From Ascoidea tarda (nom. inval.) (Eukaryota; Ascomycota; Saccharomycetes; Ascoideales; Ascoideaceae): 49,620 nt of DNA. The notes beneath the pieces were generated by a model. It was not told the DNA's origin. It searched no databases and worked only from the letters and a program-made list of their open reading frames with translations. Position 1 is the first letter of the stretch, and the number at the start of each line of letters is the position of its first letter. The position numbers and the translations under genes are program-made. Location: positions 1 to 49,620 of the forward strand of contig JAKTTS010000050.1 in assembly GCA_030560485.1 (NCBI GenBank). Reading direction: 5' to 3'. Below, in pieces: positions 17,494 to 27,634 of this stretch.

Positions 17494-20400
17494 ATGCTGT
17501 CTGCGTTGGAACTCCCCTGCCAGGTCAAGGCAATCTACTCCTGGGGTGGTGAGGAAGAGGACGATTTGGGCTTTATCGAGGGAGACTTTATTGAGGTTGA
17601 CGATTTTGGCGATGGCAACTGGTGGCATGGAACATTGAAGAGAAACAAAATGACTGGCAACTTTCCCAGGAACTATGTCGACTTTGTCGATGCCTCGCTC
17701 AAAAAGGAGTTTAGCAAAATGATGTTGAACAAGAAAAATGAAAAGAAAAAGATTCTTCATACCAGCTCCAGCTCGATATCCAATCCTTTGATCAACATTA
17801 TTCCCAATAATCTTGCTCCCAATAATCTTGCTCCCAATAATCTTGCTCCCAATAATCTTGCTCATAATAATATTATCCCCAATGTTATCCCCAATGCCAT
17901 CCCCAATATCATCCCCAATAGCATTGTCTCCAATAGCATTGTCCCCAACACTATCATTTCTCAAAATATCATCCCAAACAACAATATAATGTCCTCAAAT
18001 ATGTATCCCTCCATTTCTTTAAATATCAATCAAAATAATTCCCTAAACTCAATAAAATCAAATCCCATTATTCATAAAAAATCAACTGATTTCGATAATG
18101 ATAACATAGACTCATTTGATCAAACCGTCAACTTATTCCACAAGACAATTAATAATAATAATAACAATAATATTCATACTAATAACAACAATATCATCAA
18201 CAACGATTCATTTAGTACTTCAACTGTCTTGCCTAATGATCTATCTCTAAACTCTCTATTATTGTCACAGCAAATGCAATTAACCAATTCTCAATTAGCT
18301 TCACAAATTGATAATAACATTACTATGAATGATGTTTCATATATTAGATCCCATTCTCACTCTCCTTCTCACTCTCCTTCTCACTCCTATTCCCAGTCTC
18401 CATCTCCATCTCCTTTACCTTTTAATTCAAATCCTGCTATTTCATATTCCAGCTCGCCTTCCCATTCTTCTCCTTCTTATTCTTCCTCTTCTCCCGTTCA
18501 TTCCCATACAAAATCCCAATCTCTATCTCAATTCGATAAATCTTTCTTCACATCGACTCTTTATTCCACTCCAAACAATATGAATACTACCAATACTAAT
18601 AACATAAAACTAAACAACTTTCAAAACCCAAATTACCCTTCAAACAACATCAATAAAAGCTCATTTATAGATTATGATAATGATACTTATATCCATGACG
18701 ACACTTTTAATCCTAATTCTGACTCAAACTCAACTTCTGATTCTGATTCTGATAATGAACCGCCACCTCCTCCCCCAATTCATAACACCAATATCAAAAA
18801 ATCAAGTCCAAACCAAAAACAAAACCAGCTTTTTAATAACAATAACAGTCCCAGTTTTAATCAAAAAAATATCTTTTTCGATCAAAATAATCAATTTTCA
18901 AATAACGATCCAAGTTTTTATTCAAATTCAACTTTAATCAATAACAGTTCAAATGATTTTATTCTACCTTATGACCCCGATACTTTATATCAACCTGATT
19001 TCAACTTGAACCCAATCAACAAAAACAAAAACAATAGTACAAATAATCATTTGAATGTCAAAAATCAACCCAATTTCTATAATACAAATTTAACATCTTC
19101 TACCAACAGTACAACTGGCTCTTCTTACTCAAATTCAACCAATTTCACTGATATTAGTGCAACTAGTGCTGCAAGCGCTGAGAGTTTTGCAAGACATAAA
19201 CTACAAAATATTCCTCTACCTCAAGTCCCAATTAATTCTCAAGTTCCAATTAATATCAATTCCCAACTTGATAACACCGATGAAACTAAAAATAATGACG
19301 ATTTACTTAAAACTAAATATTATAAACAAATCATCTCAAAAAACCAAACTTCCTCAATAAATTACAATGTCTCTAACAATTTTGAAATGCAAAAAACCAT
19401 TGACATGGAACTTGAATCAAAAGAGAAAAAAAAATTAGAAATTTCTAATATTGACAAGTTTAATGAAGATAATAAAGACAATTTCAGAAATTTAAACCCG
19501 ACCGATGTTCAATTTGAATTCCAAAAATACAATAATTTAAACTTACAAGCTAAAAAAAATAAAAAAACTGGCTTTTTCAAAAAACTTTTAGCGTTAAATC
19601 AAAGATTTGATGATAATGAATCTGGATATAATAATAATAACCATATTGTAATTAATAGCAATACTAATACAGATGATTACGATGGTGATAGAGATATCAC
19701 AGGAGATTTAACCTCTCCAAAAAAGAATACATCTTCATATTCTGTTCCTAAAGTTTTAACAAATAAATTTGACGATCTGGGATTAATAGATGAATCTGAT
19801 CCAGAATCTTCTTATATTCAAGCTAGAGTCAACTTAAATAGGTCTTCTTCAATAACCGCAAAAGAAAAAAGAGATAGGATTAAAAGGATAAACGATCTAC
19901 ACGAATTTCTCATTTTGGAACCTCACAAGTTAATTACTAAAGCCAACGTCAATGAAGTTGTAAGATCTTCCAGGTACTCAAGCTATTCAGCAGACAAAGA
20001 GTTGCCCCCTTTACCAATGTCAAAAAATGATTGCAGCTCTTTCAGCTCCTCTAAATTTAAACTTATTGATTCTTATATAAGAAATCTCAAGTCCCAATAT
20101 TTATCGCCAAAATCTTTTATTACAAACGATATCGGTTTAAGATACTCTACCACTTTGGATAGAATAAGAGCCATTTATATTTTTTGCACAGAAAAAATTG
20201 AATTGGTCGACACCCCAATTCAACAACCCAAAATGGATGTTAGGTACCAACCAAGCAATTTAACTCAAGTCTTTAAAAATCGTCAAGCAAATAAATATGA
20301 ACTAACATGGTTATTCAAGTTTTTCTTGGATCAATTGGGTATCAAAAATGAACTTATTCTTGGATTTTTAAAAGACCCATTTTGTGATAATAAAGAAATG

Positions 20401-21450
20401 ATTGCAAATCATATATGGAATTCTGTCTTAATTGATTTTAAGGATGCAAACCAAGAAGAATGGAGATTTGTTGATTGTTTTTTAGCAAATTTGGCTAACC
20501 CTTTAAGAAATTGTTTAATTGAAAAAGTGAAAGATGATGATGTTTCTGAATTCTCAAATAACTTTAGTTCTCTTAGTTTGAGAAAGGCAGTAAACTCGGA
20601 TGTCAATAGATCAACTGATACCTCTATTTACTTTTTAATGAAACCTTTGGAAATTATACACACTCATATTCCTTTGTTAATTGAACAACAACATATTGCA
20701 CCTCCAGTCGATTCCGAATTAGCAATATCACTACCAGTATGTCTTTCGAGTTTTTTCAAAAACAAGCTAAAGCTCTACAAGTTTAACGTTTCTCTTACAA
20801 AGATGCTAGATTTGGAAATATTTGAAATGGAATTAGAAATTCCCAAATATATTGAAGTTTTTGCTTCATTGAATACGTTTTCTCTAAACACCGATAATAA
20901 AAACAAAGATGGAAGACAATATACAATATGCCAAGTCTACTGGAAAAACAACTTTAAATTTTGCAAAATCAAAGCCGTACTTCCATTGAAAACGTCGTCT
21001 GCAATTCTTGAAATTAGATCTGGTTTTAAAGGCGAACAAAAAACTCTAGAAGATATCCATCCACTTTCGCTCACAGTTCCTCTTTTTCATGAAGGAAAAG
21101 AAAAACAACTTAAGTTTGTTACTCGTTGTCCAACGATTCATTGTCAAAATCATGATCTTTATATCAAAGAACCCCAAATTAAACACTTGACTTATAATTC
21201 TGTTTACATTTTTAAAGTCTATCAATTTTTGGCAAATGGTATAAATTCCAATAAAGAATATTCAAAAGCAAAATTAGCTCTACAAACCCCTAATGGAAGA
21301 ATTATTGAGCTACGTAACAAAGATCCAGTCAAACCATATGGATCCTGGGAGGCAAGCACTCAAATAAGTGAGAGAGGAACTTGGAAAGGTCTTGTTGTAA
21401 CTGATGGTGGTGTTGCTTGGTGTGTTTTTGCTGAGTGGGAAAGTAGATAG
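17494..21450 (+). CDS. CYK3: Cytokinesis protein Cyk3 (SH3 plus transglutaminase-like)
   Basis: Bud-neck protein that promotes primary septum formation, with Inn1 and chitin synthase II. The ATG gives 1318 residues. The open frame also extends 5' of the ATG but holds no other ATG. An SH3 domain at about 9-67 (ALYTW-like AIYSWGGEEEDDLGF, GNWWHG, GNFPRNYV) matches Cyk3. Tandem N-N-L-A-P repeats follow at about 105-125, then IPN repeats, a Ser-His-Ser-Pro tract and a poly-Pro stretch near 425. The transglutaminase-like fold covers about 880-1000. It keeps a His (ANHIWNSV) and Asp (WRFVDCF), but the catalytic Cys position reads Ala/Asn (RQANKYE), so it is probably a dead enzyme, as known for Cyk3. 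The Asn-rich middle makes it about 430 residues longer than in S. cerevisiae. Confidence 0.9.
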   Translation: MLSALELPCQVKAIYSWGGEEEDDLGFIEGDFIEVDDFGDGNWWHGTLKRNKMTGNFPRNYVDFVDASLKKEFSKMMLNKKNEKKKILHTSSSSISNPLINIIPNNLAPNNLAPNNLAPNNLAHNNIIPNVIPNAIPNIIPNSIVSNSIVPNTIISQNIIPNNNIMSSNMYPSISLNINQNNSLNSIKSNPIIHKKSTDFDNDNIDSFDQTVNLFHKTINNNNNNNIHTNNNNIINNDSFSTSTVLPNDLSLNSLLLSQQMQLTNSQLASQIDNNITMNDVSYIRSHSHSPSHSPSHSYSQSPSPSPLPFNSNPAISYSSSPSHSSPSYSSSSPVHSHTKSQSLSQFDKSFFTSTLYSTPNNMNTTNTNNIKLNNFQNPNYPSNNINKSSFIDYDNDTYIHDDTFNPNSDSNSTSDSDSDNEPPPPPPIHNTNIKKSSPNQKQNQLFNNNNSPSFNQKNIFFDQNNQFSNNDPSFYSNSTLINNSSNDFILPYDPDTLYQPDFNLNPINKNKNNSTNNHLNVKNQPNFYNTNLTSSTNSTTGSSYSNSTNFTDISATSAASAESFARHKLQNIPLPQVPINSQVPININSQLDNTDETKNNDDLLKTKYYKQIISKNQTSSINYNVSNNFEMQKTIDMELESKEKKKLEISNIDKFNEDNKDNFRNLNPTDVQFEFQKYNNLNLQAKKNKKTGFFKKLLALNQRFDDNESGYNNNNHIVINSNTNTDDYDGDRDITGDLTSPKKNTSSYSVPKVLTNKFDDLGLIDESDPESSYIQARVNLNRSSSITAKEKRDRIKRINDLHEFLILEPHKLITKANVNEVVRSSRYSSYSADKELPPLPMSKNDCSSFSSSKFKLIDSYIRNLKSQYLSPKSFITNDIGLRYSTTLDRIRAIYIFCTEKIELVDTPIQQPKMDVRYQPSNLTQVFKNRQANKYELTWLFKFFLDQLGIKNELILGFLKDPFCDNKEMIANHIWNSVLIDFKDANQEEWRFVDCFLANLANPLRNCLIEKVKDDDVSEFSNNFSSLSLRKAVNSDVNRSTDTSIYFLMKPLEIIHTHIPLLIEQQHIAPPVDSELAISLPVCLSSFFKNKLKLYKFNVSLTKMLDLEIFEMELEIPKYIEVFASLNTFSLNTDNKNKDGRQYTICQVYWKNNFKFCKIKAVLPLKTSSAILEIRSGFKGEQKTLEDIHPLSLTVPLFHEGKEKQLKFVTRCPTIHCQNHDLYIKEPQIKHLTYNSVYIFKVYQFLANGINSNKEYSKAKLALQTPNGRIIELRNKDPVKPYGSWEASTQISERGTWKGLVVTDGGVAWCVFAEWESR
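17803..17955 (+). repeat. In-frame tandem repeats in CYK3
   Basis: Four copies of a 15-base unit (CCCAATAATCTTGCT) encode NNLAP, followed by imperfect 12-15-base units encoding IPN-type repeats. The reading frame is preserved throughout. Length polymorphism between strains would be expected. Confidence 0.85.
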
Positions 21451-21711
21451 ACACCACGCATTTTTATTTATTTATTTATCATTTATTTATTATTTATTAT
21501 TTTTTTTTATTATTGCATTTGTGATTTTGATCATACATTTATATAGGGCTTCATTCTTTTTGTGAGACTGTTTTTATGTTCACGAATATTTATATATACT
21601 TTTTTACATACTATTTATTATAATTGTAAAACATCGTTTTTTTTTACGTTAAATTTATATTATGAATCAATATATGAACTTCATCTTTTCGAAAATAAAT
21701 CTAATTAAAAA
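21451..21711. other. Convergent gap CYK3/RRP6
   Basis: 261 AT-rich bases with TTTATTTA-type repeats immediately after the CYK3 stop. It probably holds both 3' untranslated regions. Nothing else is seen. Confidence 0.5.
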
Positions 21712-24201
21712 TTACTTTTTGTATGAAATGCTCTTTGTATTATTCTTTCTGTGAATTCTTTTCACTGGTTGAATTCCTTCAACTTGTGCAGTATATGGAT
21801 TCCATGCTTTTCTTTTTTTGGTAGCCTTTTTTGCATCTTTTTTCAAGAATTTCTTTTCGGTGGATGAATAATCAATTTTATCAGAGATAACCTCAGAAAC
21901 AGGTTCGGATTTCTTGTTAGTTAGAGCAAGATTTCGTGTACGTAAAACAATTACTTCTCTCGGATCCAATTTTTCCTTTTTAAGTTTTTTCGATTTTTCT
22001 CCATCACTATCGTTATCATCATCATCATCAATAATTATTACATTTTCATTTTCAGTGGTTATTTTTTGTTCAACTTTTTCGTTGAAGTTCATCTTTGTCT
22101 GAAGAAGATTTTCACTATTATTAAGTGCATTGTCAATTTTATTTTTTCTTTCTATTAAATCATTGACATCTTTGGACTTTACGTTACTAAAGCTATCAAA
22201 ATTAACACACCATATATAATTGTTAACATTATTTTTTGTTAAGATCATATTATTAGAAAAAAGCTTGGAGTTTGATTTAATGAGATTAAGATTTGATTTC
22301 AGCCTGTAATTACTAAGATCAAGTAATTTGTTAAAATTAGAAGTTAATTTATTTACAGTTCTTTCATCGATGGAATAATTATCCTCAATTTTAAATTGGT
22401 AGTTATTATTTAGAAGATAGTTTGAACTTTCTGACACTAAATGGTCAAAAACGGTATTTTTCAGCTCAATCAAAGAATTTTGAATTATTTCTGCAATCTT
22501 TTTAAAATTTGACCTTACAGCGTCCGGAATAAAATTTGAGCAGGATAAAATGCCAGGGACATCTGTTGGACAAGATACAACTAAAGAAATTAAAAATTGG
22601 TTTGGCATAATATAACTAACAGATTCATCTAAATCTCTAGCAGTTTGATCTCTCCATTTGAACAAGTTTATTAGAATAATTTCTTTTGAGAAGGGAATAT
22701 TATATTGTGTTATTAAAGATCTCCAAGGTTCTCTTTTATCAAAATTTCTAGAAATGTTTGGAGAAACAATGTTATTATCATATTCGGCTGGAGCGAATTT
22801 ATTATATTCGAATTTTCTCTTTGCAACTTGTCTAGATTCATACAAGACATTTTTTAACAAATCTTTTTGAAGTAGTAAATTTTTTAGAATATCAAAAATA
22901 TATAGTAGAAAATGAGTATCGCTTCTAGCATACTGAAGCATTATAGTTGTTAGAGGTCTTATTCTCCAATCTGCCAACTGATATTTTTTAGAGGTTTTAA
23001 ATTTAGCAAAAGTTTCTAAAAGATAAGCTAAACTGTGCTTTGGAAAGCCTAGTAACCTTGAAGCATGATAAGTGTCGAATAGACTAACAATGTAGAGACC
23101 TAAATCTCTTTGCAACCAAATTATATCCATAAATGCACCATGAAATACTTTTATAATATTAGGATCTGTAAAAATTAGATTTAGAAGAGACAACTCATCT
23201 CTTAATTTTAATGTGTCTATTATATAGTCATTTTCTCTTGATGAGATCTGCATTAAACAGACTAAACCATAGTAAGTTCTATAATCATGATGTTCCAAGT
23301 CAACAGCAATCTCATTTTGAATCTTTAAATGCTCTATCATTTTGTTTAATTTTTTAGTAGTGTCAATCCAAATTGCTGTAGTATTATTCCAGTCTTTGCT
23401 CGGTATTGGTTCTGATTTAAATAATATCGATTCAGGATAAGGTTGGTTGTGAATTTCGTATTGATAAGGATGGTTGTAATGAAATGGGTTATCAATTTCA
23501 GAATCCGCATCCGTATTTGTATCCAGACTGTTGGAAGATTTCAAGTTGGAAGATTTATAGTCATACTGAACTAAGTGGTAAACTTGGTCAAATGGAATCA
23601 AGGCATTGGGTTTAGAGGATATTTTTGGTTTGAATGGACCGTTTTCAGAATTATCAACTGGAATTTTGAATTTCAATTGAGGTTTTTCGATTCTTCTATT
23701 TTGGTTGGGAGCAACATTTTCTTGCCCATCGTCCAAATAAGTAAACTCTGAATCTTTGTTATTATGATTATTAGTAGGGTTATTGTTTATATGGGAATCA
23801 CTGTATTTGCTGCTTGTGTTTTTATTAATCATCGGGTTCTCAATATTATTTTTATTTCTTAAATACAGGTCGAATGAGATATCAGATTTCTCAAGGATAT
23901 TGTCAAAGGTATTTGAGACTTTTTTCCAATTGTCATTCAAGCTGTCCTCGCCATATCCGTTGATTGACGGTTCCTGCGCCTTAAAACCATCAGAATCAAC
24001 ACACTTTACTAGATCATTGATGATTTTCAATAGGGAACTTCCAGTTTTGTCAATATTCTGTGAAAATTCTGAATCAATGGACCTGTAGAAATTCACATCC
24101 AAGTCCTCCAAGGAGTTCACAGCCTGGGACAACGCAGCAACATTATCCAACACTGCACCAACAACCTCGATATTATCCTGGGCACCACCAAAAACCGACA
24201 T
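21712..24201 (-). CDS. RRP6: Nuclear exosome 3'-5' exoribonuclease Rrp6
   Basis: Catalytic subunit of the nuclear RNA exosome, which trims 5.8S rRNA and snoRNAs and degrades faulty transcripts. The protein has 829 residues from the ATG at MSVFGG. An N-terminal PMC2NT region comes first. The DEDD-Y exonuclease domain follows: Exo I IAVDLEHHDY near 297-306, Exo II VFHGAFMDIIWLQRD near 357-371, and Exo III YARSDTHFLLY near 424-434, with all four acidic residues and the Tyr. An HRDC-type region follows at about 470-560 (FKWRDQTARDLDESVSYIMPN). The C-terminal tail is basic and low-complexity, with a DDDD run and many Lys. It is about 95 residues longer than S. cerevisiae Rrp6. It is divergent from MON1, with 184 bases between. 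Confidence 0.95.
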   Translation of the reverse strand: MSVFGGAQDNIEVVGAVLDNVAALSQAVNSLEDLDVNFYRSIDSEFSQNIDKTGSSLLKIINDLVKCVDSDGFKAQEPSINGYGEDSLNDNWKKVSNTFDNILEKSDISFDLYLRNKNNIENPMINKNTSSKYSDSHINNNPTNNHNNKDSEFTYLDDGQENVAPNQNRRIEKPQLKFKIPVDNSENGPFKPKISSKPNALIPFDQVYHLVQYDYKSSNLKSSNSLDTNTDADSEIDNPFHYNHPYQYEIHNQPYPESILFKSEPIPSKDWNNTTAIWIDTTKKLNKMIEHLKIQNEIAVDLEHHDYRTYYGLVCLMQISSRENDYIIDTLKLRDELSLLNLIFTDPNIIKVFHGAFMDIIWLQRDLGLYIVSLFDTYHASRLLGFPKHSLAYLLETFAKFKTSKKYQLADWRIRPLTTIMLQYARSDTHFLLYIFDILKNLLLQKDLLKNVLYESRQVAKRKFEYNKFAPAEYDNNIVSPNISRNFDKREPWRSLITQYNIPFSKEIILINLFKWRDQTARDLDESVSYIMPNQFLISLVVSCPTDVPGILSCSNFIPDAVRSNFKKIAEIIQNSLIELKNTVFDHLVSESSNYLLNNNYQFKIEDNYSIDERTVNKLTSNFNKLLDLSNYRLKSNLNLIKSNSKLFSNNMILTKNNVNNYIWCVNFDSFSNVKSKDVNDLIERKNKIDNALNNSENLLQTKMNFNEKVEQKITTENENVIIIDDDDDNDSDGEKSKKLKKEKLDPREVIVLRTRNLALTNKKSEPVSEVISDKIDYSSTEKKFLKKDAKKATKKRKAWNPYTAQVEGIQPVKRIHRKNNTKSISYKK

Positions 24202-24385
24202 CTCTAGCAACAACGTCCACAGAATTCAGAAAACAGGCTTCAAAAGCACCAAATTCAGCAGAATTTTTTGTAAAGAAAAAAAATAGTTCCGACATGCATG
24301 TGACTTTTGGTCGGAACTTCCAAATGCGGACAGAGATATAATAAAAGTGGGTTTTAGCGCTGACGACTCAGTTGCTATCGTGGCA
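24202..24385. promoter_or_regulatory. Compact bidirectional promoter RRP6/MON1
   Basis: Only 184 bases separate the two ATGs. A perfect 8-bp inverted repeat, GTTCCGAC at 24286-24293 and GTCGGAAC at 24310-24317, has a 16-base spacer and sits near the middle. A TATAATAAAA stretch lies at 24337-24346, about 40 bases before the MON1 ATG. GACTCA, a half-match to the Gcn4 site, lies near 24365. Confidence 0.6.
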
Positions 24386-27300
24386 ATGGCATTCAAAGCT
24401 ACATGGAACTCGTCGTCGTCTCTATTCAACAAACTTGCTGGTCATGCCAGGACTGACAAGATCGACGATGGTACAGCTGGTGCTCCAGCAAAGGAGTTAG
24501 CGAAAGAGACAGTGCCTGTGCAGCATCACAGCGTTGAGGTAGATGGATCTTCCAATACTGGGGATGGTCATACTGAGACCAAAACCAAAGATGTTTGCAA
24601 ACACCTTGGAGAAAATGAAGATGGCAGTAAAAATAATAATGGAAAGGACAATGGCAATGACAATAGCAACAGCAACAGCGATGTGCTAAATCAAAAAGAT
24701 AACGGCAGTAAAGATGATAATATCAATGATAGTATCAATGATATTATTAACGATACTGAGATTGATTCCCATGAAATGGGATTGAACTTGAATCTGAAAT
24801 CGAATCTAAGCAGTTCTTTTTTATTGGCACCAAAGCAAAATCAAAGAAGCTTTTCGAATTCAACAATACACACTACTGGAACTAATGGTACAACTTTGAG
24901 ATTGAACTCTGATTCAAAAAGGTTATCAATTACAAGAATTGCCTCTGTGAGCTCAAAATCTCCATCTACTTTTGACATAAACAATTTGCTCTTAGCCTCT
25001 AAACCGATAGCAACAGTCAATTTTGAAACTGTTAATTATAATAATAGTAACAATAATTCTTCTTCAAATTTGATCTCTGATGTTCGTGAGTCTTTAACGA
25101 ATTCAATAACGGATTTGCGCAGCATCAATAATAATGATAACAATTCCCTAATTTCAGTAGAGACTTCAAGCACAACATTCAATATCAATTCAAATGGCAA
25201 TTCCATTGCAACTAGATATAACGACTCCCCAATATTATCAGACCTAATTCCCACCATAACTTTATATTCTGAAAACGAGTCTTTAGAAAATATGTTAAAT
25301 GAATTGATATCGGATAGCCAGTCCCAATTAAATTCAAATCTAATAAGTGCACAAACAGGTGTCATTATAGATAATTTATTAATAAATTTTGAACTCTCAG
25401 ATGATAGTCATGATTTAAATCGATTTCATAAAATGAAGAAACATTTTTTTATTTTATCCTCTGCTGGTAAACCGATTTATTCAATGCATGGTTCCGATGA
25501 TATTATAACCGGTTATATGGGTTTAATTCAAACAATTGCTTCGTATTTTGAAAATTTTAACTTAGACTCAAATTTTTATACCGATAACACTAATTTATCC
25601 TTTTTTATAACAGACCCAAACAATGATTCAGTAAAATCTTTTCAAACCTCTGATACTATTTTTGTATTTTTAAATAAATCGCCAATAATATTGGTTGCAA
25701 TATCATCGATTTATCCAAAAGAAAGTGAAAGCACTTTAACTTATCAATTAAATTTTCTATATGAATTTTTAATTTCATCATTATCAAAACCTTATCTAAT
25801 CAGATCTTTTAAAAATAGAGATAATTATGATTTAAGAAAGCATTTAGGAAGAGGAGATTTGTCAAGATTAGATTCTTTATGTAATGAATTTTCGATGAAT
25901 TATTATTTAAATCCAAGTTTTTTAATTGGAGGATTAGAAGGAATTTACTTGAGAAAAAAAATCAGAGATAAAATCAATAAGATTTTTTTAGAGTATAGCA
26001 ATAAAAATAAAAAACAGAAAAATAATAATAGTGTCAACAGCGATAATATTAATAATAATACAAATCCAAGTAAAAGTTTATTATATGGGTTGTTAGTTGC
26101 ACCAAAGGAAAAATTAATATCTGTCATAAGACCAAGAAAACACACATTACACACTTCTGATTTACAGTTATTATTCAATGTGGTATTCAACTCTAATTCA
26201 TTTAAAAATAATAACGCTAATGAGGATTACTATGATTATTATAATGGTAATTCTAGTAGATATCAATCAGAGGTGGGATCTATTAGATCCAATATAACTA
26301 ATCGTACAACGCCGTCAAATATATTTAGTAATATTAATAACAATAACAATAACAATAACAATATCAACAACATGAGCAGTAGCAATAGTAATATAAATAG
26401 CAATATTAACAGTATTAACAATATTAATAACCAAAATAATCTTTCAATGTTATCAAAAAGTGAAGAGGAGTTTTGGATACCGATATGTTTACCGAAGTTT
26501 AATCCAAATGGATTTTTGTATGCATTTATTAATTATATTGACTTAAATAAATTAGAATATGAAGTTGAGATAAAAAGCCAGGAATTATATAATAAACTTT
26601 ATAATAAAAACAATAATACAGGTGGGAATAATGGTAATAATAATGATTTACGCAATATATTAAATAATTTTAGCTTTAATATAAATTCAAATTCAAACTC
26701 GAATAGTAATGAAAATAATAATGATAATGATATTGGAAATGATATTGGAAATGAAATTGGAAATATTGGGAATGATATTGGAAATGTTAATTTTGATTTT
26801 AATTCCAATTTAAACTCAAGTGGATTTTTTGAAGAAAATAATAATAAGATTGCGATGGTATTAATTAGTGCAAATAAAAACGCATTTTATGATTTGCGTA
26901 AAATATCCAATAACATCATAAATTCATTAATTAGTAATTCTGTTTCGGCTAATAATATAAGTAATATAAATGACCAAAATTATAATAATAAAATTAATGA
27001 TAGTAATAATAACGGTACTGGTGAAAATTTTGCTATGAATGTTAATACTAGTAATAAAAAAACCAATCGAACAAAAATTGAAAATAGCAATAACATCATC
27101 AAGATGTTAAATGACAGTTTAACAAGAAATCGAGTATCAGTATTAGATATCCCTGCACCACTAATTTATCATTTTATTTTCAAATCTAAAAAAAATCTCC
27201 AGTACGTTTTTGCATCTTTCAAGCCTAATTTTCCTACAAAAGAATCACAACTAAAATTAATGATACTATATTCTGAATTATTTTCCAAAATCTCGGACAA

Positions 27301-27634
27301 GAAACTCAACAAAAATGATTTTACCAATTCAACTTTTAACAATTTTAATGGAGATATTGGTGCAAGCACAAACAACGCAAGTCATTTATCTAATATCAAC
27401 AATAAAAGCAATAAAAACGGTCAAAGGTACGAAGCATATGAAACAAAATGGAAAGGCAATTCCAAGAATAATGATTTAATAGGCTTTTCGTTGATTAGTG
27501 ATACGTACGAAATCTATCTAATAAGTGGAGGATTGGTTAATAATGAATATTTGATTAAGAGTGCGAAAAAGATAGTTCGGTGGTGCAAAAAGAATGAAGA
27601 AAGATTGTTTATTTGTGGCGGAGCTGTTTATTGA
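24386..27634 (+). CDS. MON1: Vacuole/endosome fusion factor Mon1
   Basis: Subunit of the Mon1-Ccz1 complex, the GDP-GTP exchange factor that switches late endosomes from Rab5 to Rab7 (Ypt7). From the ATG (MAFKATWN) the protein has 1082 residues. The N-terminal third is Asn/Ser low complexity. The first longin domain starts at about 345 with KKHFFILSSAGKPIYSMHG, a hallmark of Mon1/SAND proteins, followed by GYMGLIQTI. Further family blocks are LIRSFKNRDNYDLRKHLGRGDL, WIPICLPKFNPNGFLYAFI and the C-terminal ETKWKG...GFSLISDTYEIYLI. Several Asn-rich inserts (for example about 645-690 and 745-830) lie between longin elements. They make it far longer than the 644 residues of S. cerevisiae. The family call is sure; the inserts are probably loops. 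Confidence 0.93.
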   Translation: MAFKATWNSSSSLFNKLAGHARTDKIDDGTAGAPAKELAKETVPVQHHSVEVDGSSNTGDGHTETKTKDVCKHLGENEDGSKNNNGKDNGNDNSNSNSDVLNQKDNGSKDDNINDSINDIINDTEIDSHEMGLNLNLKSNLSSSFLLAPKQNQRSFSNSTIHTTGTNGTTLRLNSDSKRLSITRIASVSSKSPSTFDINNLLLASKPIATVNFETVNYNNSNNNSSSNLISDVRESLTNSITDLRSINNNDNNSLISVETSSTTFNINSNGNSIATRYNDSPILSDLIPTITLYSENESLENMLNELISDSQSQLNSNLISAQTGVIIDNLLINFELSDDSHDLNRFHKMKKHFFILSSAGKPIYSMHGSDDIITGYMGLIQTIASYFENFNLDSNFYTDNTNLSFFITDPNNDSVKSFQTSDTIFVFLNKSPIILVAISSIYPKESESTLTYQLNFLYEFLISSLSKPYLIRSFKNRDNYDLRKHLGRGDLSRLDSLCNEFSMNYYLNPSFLIGGLEGIYLRKKIRDKINKIFLEYSNKNKKQKNNNSVNSDNINNNTNPSKSLLYGLLVAPKEKLISVIRPRKHTLHTSDLQLLFNVVFNSNSFKNNNANEDYYDYYNGNSSRYQSEVGSIRSNITNRTTPSNIFSNINNNNNNNNNINNMSSSNSNINSNINSINNINNQNNLSMLSKSEEEFWIPICLPKFNPNGFLYAFINYIDLNKLEYEVEIKSQELYNKLYNKNNNTGGNNGNNNDLRNILNNFSFNINSNSNSNSNENNNDNDIGNDIGNEIGNIGNDIGNVNFDFNSNLNSSGFFEENNNKIAMVLISANKNAFYDLRKISNNIINSLISNSVSANNISNINDQNYNNKINDSNNNGTGENFAMNVNTSNKKTNRTKIENSNNIIKMLNDSLTRNRVSVLDIPAPLIYHFIFKSKKNLQYVFASFKPNFPTKESQLKLMILYSELFSKISDKKLNKNDFTNSTFNNFNGDIGASTNNASHLSNINNKSNKNGQRYEAYETKWKGNSKNNDLIGFSLISDTYEIYLISGGLVNNEYLIKSAKKIVRWCKKNEERLFICGGAVY

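Noticed and set aside
24347-24385. Upstream extension of MON1 from a GTG
   Set aside because: An ATG with good context follows 13 codons later, and the extension has no family similarity.
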